This document shows, in pieces, positions 59,623 through 64,000 of a DNA stretch of 64,000 nucleotides. The notes under the pieces are model-generated. The model did not search any database. It had not been told where the DNA came from and was given only the letters and a program-made list of their open reading frames with translations. The number at the start of each line of letters is the position of its first letter. Positions within the stretch are counted from its first letter, which is position 1. This stretch comes from CAWGCE01 sp964480915 (lineage in GTDB: Bacteria; Planctomycetota; Planctomycetia; Pirellulales; Pirellulaceae), in NCBI GenBank assembly GCA_964480915.1, contig CAYZRS010000014.1, forward strand, positions 1-64,000, written 5' to 3'. Both the position numbers and the translations under genes were made by a program.

Positions 59623-60534
59623 ATGATCTATCCGTTCGTCCCTCGACTGCGATCCGTTGCTTTGGCAGTCTTGTTTGCATCGTGCAGCTTTTTGGCGATG
59701 CCGGCGCTGGCTGAAACGTCTACGAGCGGGCTCTTGGCGGGAGAAGTCGTCGAGCGTATCAAAGCCAATTTGGGCGTCCCCTGGAAGGTGGGAGAGGACG
59801 GGTTCAAGACGGGCGATGATGCGTCCGTCATCCGCGGCGTCACCGTGACGTTGTTTCCCACTTACGAAGTATTGCAACAAGCTGCCCGCAGCGGAAACAA
59901 CTTGATTGTTTGCCACGAACCGCTGTTTTATACCGGTGTCGCAGACGAAGGTGCAGAATCGGACCCCGTTTTGCTGGCGAAACGTCAGTTGATCGAAGAG
60001 GCACAATTGGTCGTCTATCGGTTTCATGACAATATTCACCGGATGCAACCGGACGGCATTCATCGAGGGCTGGTCGAGCAATTGCAATGGTCCCCATTCT
60101 TGGAGGGTGAAAAGGAGACCAATGAACGTTTTGTCATGCCGGAAGCAACGGTTGGCGAATTTGCGGCTCGGCTGGCCAAGCAGCTGGATACCGATTCGAT
60201 CCGAGTCCTTGGTCGACCCTCGATGCGCTTCACCAATGTCGGCTTATCGGCCGGTGCTTGCTGGTCGAAAGACCAGATCAAACTGCTGCGACGTGATGAT
60301 GTCCAAGTGCTCGTTATCGGCGAGTCACGCGAATGGCAAACGGTCGAATATGTCCGAGACGCCATCGACAGCGGCCAAGAAAAGGCGCTGGTGATACTCG
60401 GTCATGCCGTTTCCGAGGAAGCCGGCATGAAATGGTGCGCCGACTGGCTCAAGTCGTTCATTAACAAAGTTCCCGTAGCGCACGTTCCGTCTGGCGAACC
60501 TTATTGGACGCCCGCTCCCTCGCGAGATCGTTAA
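59623..60534 (+). CDS. NIF3-family dinuclear-metal protein with signal peptide
   Basis: A 303-residue protein of the NIF3 (YbgI-like/GTP cyclohydrolase I type 2) family, whose members form hexamers with two metals per subunit. Family parts seen: NLIVCHEPLFYTG (His ligand), YRFHDNIHRMQPDGIHRGLV with two more His, and VILGHAVSEEAGMKWCADWL with His and Glu. It differs from usual NIF3 in beginning with a signal peptide (1-30; VALAVLFASCSFLAMPALAE), which should place it in the periplasm or outside. The reaction is not known for this family in general. ATG 59623 follows an AGAGAG site. Confidence 0.85.
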   Translation: MIYPFVPRLRSVALAVLFASCSFLAMPALAETSTSGLLAGEVVERIKANLGVPWKVGEDGFKTGDDASVIRGVTVTLFPTYEVLQQAARSGNNLIVCHEPLFYTGVADEGAESDPVLLAKRQLIEEAQLVVYRFHDNIHRMQPDGIHRGLVEQLQWSPFLEGEKETNERFVMPEATVGEFAARLAKQLDTDSIRVLGRPSMRFTNVGLSAGACWSKDQIKLLRRDDVQVLVIGESREWQTVEYVRDAIDSGQEKALVILGHAVSEEAGMKWCADWLKSFINKVPVAHVPSGEPYWTPAPSRDR

Positions 60535-60567
60535 AAGAATCGAGCAAGACCGAAAGAGTGCATCTGG

Positions 60568-60975
60568 TCAACCCAGCTTCGAGCTCGTCGAGATGAACTC
60601 GCAGCCGATCTGGTGGTAGTAGCCGATTTCGTTTTGATAAACGACCCTTGCGACGGCTCGGCGTTCTTCGCCGACGTGCGGTTTAAGCGTCAGCATTACG
60701 TACTGTCGGCCGATCGGGCTGTAGGAGACGATACCGATGCCTTTGATCGAAACGTCTCGAGTGATTGCCTGACAGCTGTAGCCGATCGGTTGTAGTTGGT
60801 CGTCGAGGAGTGTGATTTCGACAGGGATCGTCACGTTGAATCGTTTGGTTACGCGGCGGTCGCCTGCGAAGCGGTGCGGTTCATCTAACAAGTAGGCCGC
60901 ACGCAGGTTGTGTACGAGTTCGTTTAACTGTTCTCTTGTCGCGGAGAAAGAAGGATCGAGATCGGAAATCAACAT
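60568..60975 (-). CDS. PilZ-domain protein
   Basis: A 135-residue protein. A short helical N-terminus (1-35) leads to a PilZ domain: RRVTKRFNV supplies RxxxR, and TRDVSIKGIGIVSY the (D/N)xSxxG motif, together binding cyclic di-GMP. Single-domain PilZ proteins act as c-di-GMP effectors for motility, adhesion or polysaccharide synthesis. ATG 60975 has GAGG five bases upstream. It stands alone, though the window's polysaccharide genes make a link plausible. Confidence 0.85.
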   Translation of the reverse strand: MLISDLDPSFSATREQLNELVHNLRAAYLLDEPHRFAGDRRVTKRFNVTIPVEITLLDDQLQPIGYSCQAITRDVSIKGIGIVSYSPIGRQYVMLTLKPHVGEERRAVARVVYQNEIGYYHQIGCEFISTSSKLG

Positions 60976-61162
60976 GGAAACCTCGCCGGTGGAAATGGGC
61001 TTGATGACTGCCCGACTCTCAACCGTAGGATCTAGAACCGGAAGGACCGACGCATCTGGCCGACACGTATGGAATTGCTGTTTAAAGCGAATTTGAAGTG
61101 CGGGGAATCACCGCTTCTTGACCCGAATAACCAGTCAGATACCTGACTAGAGGGGCGGGTAT

Positions 61163-62746
61163 CTATTGCTGTGCGACCGAATTGGACCGGCGCCGGAAGA
61201 CTCTGACGAAGTCGTCTGAAAACAACTCGTCCCATAACGCCGGCGCTCGAGAAAGTTCATAGGCCAATCGCGTCTTGGGCGGGATGCAGAACATCTCGAC
61301 GTTTGTCTCTTCAAGTAACGACTGCCAACCAGGTTCTGCATTCATCACTCGGTAATACTTTTTCATATGTTCCGCCCCGTGAACATCGGTCCGATCGTCG
61401 ATCCAAGTCTGGAATCGTGTCGGCTTGTCCCAGCCATGCCAGGTGAGATAGCCGCCCCAATTGATGCAATGAAACGTCGGCTCTCCCGCGTTGAGTTCGA
61501 GGAACCGATCAAGCGACGTGGCGGGCAAGTGTTCTGGATTGTGGGCGGCCAGCGTTGGCAGCCAAGGGGTGATCACGAATGCGCCGATGGCAAATATCCA
61601 GCTGGCCAGTTGGGCGGGAGGGCGAACCGCCGTTTGTCGCCAGACGCTTTTCTGGACATCTTCAGAGAACCATTGGCCCAGATGATTCATCATGCGGATC
61701 AGCCACGGGTTCTTCATCGTCATTTCGCAAAGCGTCGGGATCATGATGACGACCCAGATCGTGCTGTAGCGGCGGCTGGTGATGGCAAAGTGGATCCAGA
61801 CGATCGACATGGCCAGCCCGACCCAGTTCAGTCGGCTGCGGCAAGTGGCAGCGAGCAACGGGAGTAGGAGCAACAGGCGTTCAATGTTGAACATCCCGGC
61901 GGCGCCAAAATCGGGCGGCAACCATTCGGTCGTCGTTTTCGTTTGAATGAACGGGTCGGTAACAGCGGCGAAGCTCCAAAGGTGCAGGCCGATTCCGTTG
62001 GGGTTCACGAGCGTCGCCAGTCCCGCGATGAATCCAACCTTGGTCAGGCAATGAAGTCTCGCCTGGGCGGCTTGCTGATCGGCCGGTTCGCTCGCTCCAA
62101 CCCACAAGAACGCCTCGACGGACCAGGCGATGGCGATGAGCACAATGCCAGCCAAAAAGCCACCGTGCATATTTGTCCACAGCAGCATGATCGGGACCAA
62201 CAACCACAGTTGCTTTTGCGACGCGCGGCCGACGTGAAAGCGTTGGCAAAGATCGGCGACAAGCCACACACCAAGGAAGGAGACGGCATTGGGCCTCGCC
62301 ACGTAGGAAGGCGACAGGCCCATCGCGGCGAGGTAGCTGGCCAAAGCGGCCAGCGACCAGTGGGCTCCTTCTTGGGCAAGGCGGCAATAGATGCAGCGGA
62401 GCGTCACCGCGAGGACGAGGCAGATCAAAACGGCGATCGCGTTCAAACCGCCCCAGTCGTAGGCGGCTCGCAGGATCAGATCGGAGAGCCAGGCTCGCAT
62501 GACCACTTTGTTGTTCAGCGTCGGGTAGCAAAACGCTTCTTCGTAGACGAAGCCGCCCTGCTCGACCATTTGGTCGGCATAACGCAAATGCCACCCCAGA
62601 CCAGGGTCGTCCATCATCCGCATCGTTGCACTCTGCATAATCGCGCAGGTGAAGAATACGAAAAGAAAATCAGCTATGCCGATTCGCCAGCGATTTGAAT
62701 TCCGTTCAGAGCAGGCGTCCATAGTTAACCTAAACTTGAAAAGCAT
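61163..62746 (-). CDS. Large GT-C-like membrane protein
   Basis: A 527-residue membrane protein with roughly ten helices between residues 25 and 410, followed by a soluble C-terminal domain (about 415-527; WGGYLTWHGWDKPTRFQTWI, then a cysteine and Arg-rich end). The first loop contains MDDPGLGWHLRYADQMVEQG, where the Asp-Asp pair recalls the catalytic acidic residues of GT-C glycosyltransferases in the first periplasmic loop; this is inference from layout. Start ATG 62746 or 62722 (Met9) are both possible. It is divergent from the methyltransferase gene at 62862. Substrate unknown. Confidence 0.72.
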   Translation of the reverse strand: MLFKFRLTMDACSERNSNRWRIGIADFLFVFFTCAIMQSATMRMMDDPGLGWHLRYADQMVEQGGFVYEEAFCYPTLNNKVVMRAWLSDLILRAAYDWGGLNAIAVLICLVLAVTLRCIYCRLAQEGAHWSLAALASYLAAMGLSPSYVARPNAVSFLGVWLVADLCQRFHVGRASQKQLWLLVPIMLLWTNMHGGFLAGIVLIAIAWSVEAFLWVGASEPADQQAAQARLHCLTKVGFIAGLATLVNPNGIGLHLWSFAAVTDPFIQTKTTTEWLPPDFGAAGMFNIERLLLLLPLLAATCRSRLNWVGLAMSIVWIHFAITSRRYSTIWVVIMIPTLCEMTMKNPWLIRMMNHLGQWFSEDVQKSVWRQTAVRPPAQLASWIFAIGAFVITPWLPTLAAHNPEHLPATSLDRFLELNAGEPTFHCINWGGYLTWHGWDKPTRFQTWIDDRTDVHGAEHMKKYYRVMNAEPGWQSLLEETNVEMFCIPPKTRLAYELSRAPALWDELFSDDFVRVFRRRSNSVAQQ

Positions 62747-62861
62747 TCTGATCCGTTGAAAGAATGTGCGCGTACAGGGTTATCGGTCGACCATGGCCGC
62801 GTATGTCGGATTGTTTCGATCGGTTGGTTTGTAACGTTAGGTTCGTTTACGGGGACGAGGG

Positions 62862-63749
62862 ATGAGTCAGGGGTTTGCTAGTAATGTAAGTACGTTGGGT
62901 GCTGGCGTCGTAGCCGACGTTCCGGTGCTTAACGAACAAGAGACAACGCGTGAGATCATCGAAGTGTCTAAGTGCGTGCCGGTGAACATGCACAATGGCT
63001 ACTACAACACGGCGAATGTCGATCATTTCTGGATTCAGTGGCGGTTCGAAGCGATCAAGCGACTGTTGGGAGATACCGATCTGGGGAATCAAATTCTCGA
63101 GGTCGGATCGGGAAATGGCGTGGCCCAGGGACAGTTTGAGAAGTGGTTAGACAAACCGGTTCACGGTTGTGATCTCAATTACGGCGCGCTACGCATGACG
63201 CCACCGATGCGAGGGAATGTCTACCTCTACAACGTGCTGGACTGCTGTCCGGAATGGAAGAGTTGGTACAACTCGATTTTGTTGCTTGACGTGCTTGAGC
63301 ACATTGACAACTCGATCGAATTTTTAAAAGCGCTGCGACACCACCTCTCTGCGGAGGGGCGACTCATCATCAACGTTCCGGCGATGCCTTGGCTTTATAG
63401 CCGTTACGATTCGGTGGGCGGCCATGTGCAGCGTTACACGATGGGGCAGTTGCAAGGTGAGTTGTCCTTGGCCGGATTCGAAGTGGAAAAACAATGCTAT
63501 TGGGGCGCTAACTTGGTGCCCGTCGCGGCGGTCCGCAAATTGATGGTGATGTTCATGACCGACGAGCAGGCCATGAGCAACGGTTTTAACCCACCATCGG
63601 AGGCGGCTGAGAGATTCCTACGTGGGCTCATGCGTTTGGAATTAAAAGGTTGGCGGTTGCCCGAATGTGGGACTTCGCTTTGCGTCGTCGCAAAACGAAG
63701 GGAATCGGTCGAAGAGGTCAAGACGGCCTATCAGCAGGGCGTACGGTAG
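62862..63749 (+). CDS. Class I SAM-dependent methyltransferase
   Basis: A 295-residue methyltransferase. Motif I is ILEVGSGNGVAQGQF (about 80-94), the post-I acidic end is HGCDLNYGAL, and motif III/IV is SILLLDVLEHIDNS. No membrane segment. A DPM1-like glycosyltransferase starts ten bases after its stop, so the pair probably modifies a lipid-linked or polysaccharide substrate. ATG 62862 has a GGGGACGAGGG run directly before it. Confidence 0.88.
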   Translation: MSQGFASNVSTLGAGVVADVPVLNEQETTREIIEVSKCVPVNMHNGYYNTANVDHFWIQWRFEAIKRLLGDTDLGNQILEVGSGNGVAQGQFEKWLDKPVHGCDLNYGALRMTPPMRGNVYLYNVLDCCPEWKSWYNSILLLDVLEHIDNSIEFLKALRHHLSAEGRLIINVPAMPWLYSRYDSVGGHVQRYTMGQLQGELSLAGFEVEKQCYWGANLVPVAAVRKLMVMFMTDEQAMSNGFNPPSEAAERFLRGLMRLELKGWRLPECGTSLCVVAKRRESVEEVKTAYQQGVR

Positions 63750-63759
63750 TCGGAGCAGT

Positions 63760-64000
63760 ATGACGAATCCAAACAGCACAGAATCGAATTCATCCCGAAC
63801 GATCAGCAGGGATGAAAAAATCGAACTCAGCTTCGTCATTCCCGTCTTCAATGAAGAGTCGGTGTTTGGCGAGCTGGAGCAGCGCCTGCGCAAAACGATG
63901 GACGGCGCGACGTTCCCTTGCGAGACCATTCTGGTAGACGATGGCAGTTCGGACCGAACGGCCGAACTGATCGAAGCTGCCTGTGAGCGAGATTCGCGCT
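63760..64000 (+). CDS. Glycosyltransferase family 2, DPM1-like (5' part, cut by right edge)
   Basis: The first 80 codons of a GT-A glycosyltransferase are present. After about 22 polar residues it reads LSFVIPVFNEESVFGELEQR and then ILVDDGSSDRTAELIEA, the classic nucleotide-binding start of dolichol/undecaprenyl-phosphate mannose- or glucose-type synthases. GGAG lies five bases before ATG 63760. It follows the methyltransferase gene by ten bases on the same strand. Confidence 0.88.
   Translation, partial: MTNPNSTESNSSRTISRDEKIELSFVIPVFNEESVFGELEQRLRKTMDGATFPCETILVDDGSSDRTAELIEAACERDSR

Overview
The window looks like chromosomal DNA of a planctomycete, probably of the Pirellulales (Blastopirellula/Rhodopirellula-like). 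The basis is two secreted proteins that combine dockerin-like EF-hand repeats with a PEP-CTERM tail, an orphan mraZ with no division cluster around it, a Gram-negative envelope set (KdsB, BamA-type proteins, Wza/Wzz/Wzx), and generally planctomycete-like versions of housekeeping proteins. This assignment is inference from protein character, not from a search. No phage, transposase, CRISPR array or rRNA was found. One tRNA is present (tRNA-Arg, anticodon CCU).

Layout. 1-3.1 kb: the 5' part of a secreted protein running off the left edge, an unknown secreted protein, and a matrixin-like secreted metalloprotease. 3.2-9.1 kb: glmS, an Asn/Gln-rich secreted protein, kdsB, pyrG and a DUF1844 protein. 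9.4-15 kb: orphan mraZ with a putative autoregulatory promoter, a compact uvrC, and two divergent phosphohexomutases (pgcA-like and glmM-like). 15-24 kb: a glycosyltransferase, a lone MCE protein, a TrkA-C membrane protein, serS, an M20 peptidase, a ClpS-family protein, mtaB and a SPOR-like secreted protein. 24-27.3 kb: a BamA equivalent encoded as two overlapping genes (POTRA protein plus lipoprotein barrel). 27.6-32.3 kb: a minus-strand run ctc/L25, pth, rpsF, ssb, rplI, dnaB.

32.6-42.5 kb: a plus-strand exopolysaccharide locus (GroES-like protein, GT2, Wzz, degenerate CapB-like ATPase, Wzx, Wzy, GT4, epimerase, WecG), largely coupled by ATGA overlaps. It is followed by a minus-strand pilin-like gene and a cupin. 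The locus sits between ctc on one side and prs plus a GlmU N-terminal-domain protein on the other, so it splits what in many bacteria is one glmU-prs-ctc-pth cluster.

45.8-51.3 kb: argB, argD and argF, then a Wza-like export protein, a VOC protein and rph. 51.4-54.5 kb: a 20-bp-arm inverted repeat and a THI5/SsuA-like ABC transporter. 54.8-64 kb: envelope and unknown proteins, a two-gene membrane pair, a second dockerin/PEP-CTERM protein, tRNA-Arg, an exported NIF3-family protein, a PilZ protein, a large GT-C-like membrane protein, a methyltransferase, and the start of a DPM1-like glycosyltransferase cut by the right edge.

Working together: GlmS, GlmM and the GlmU-like protein supply UDP-GlcNAc. 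KdsB activates Kdo for LPS. Wzz/Wzx/Wzy/WecG and the separately placed Wza-like protein form a polysaccharide export route. The most unusual items are the split BamA, the operon interruption by the polysaccharide locus, the short UvrC, the one-domain GlmU, the degenerate CapB-like ATPase, and mraZ with helically phased TTGGGCT repeats.
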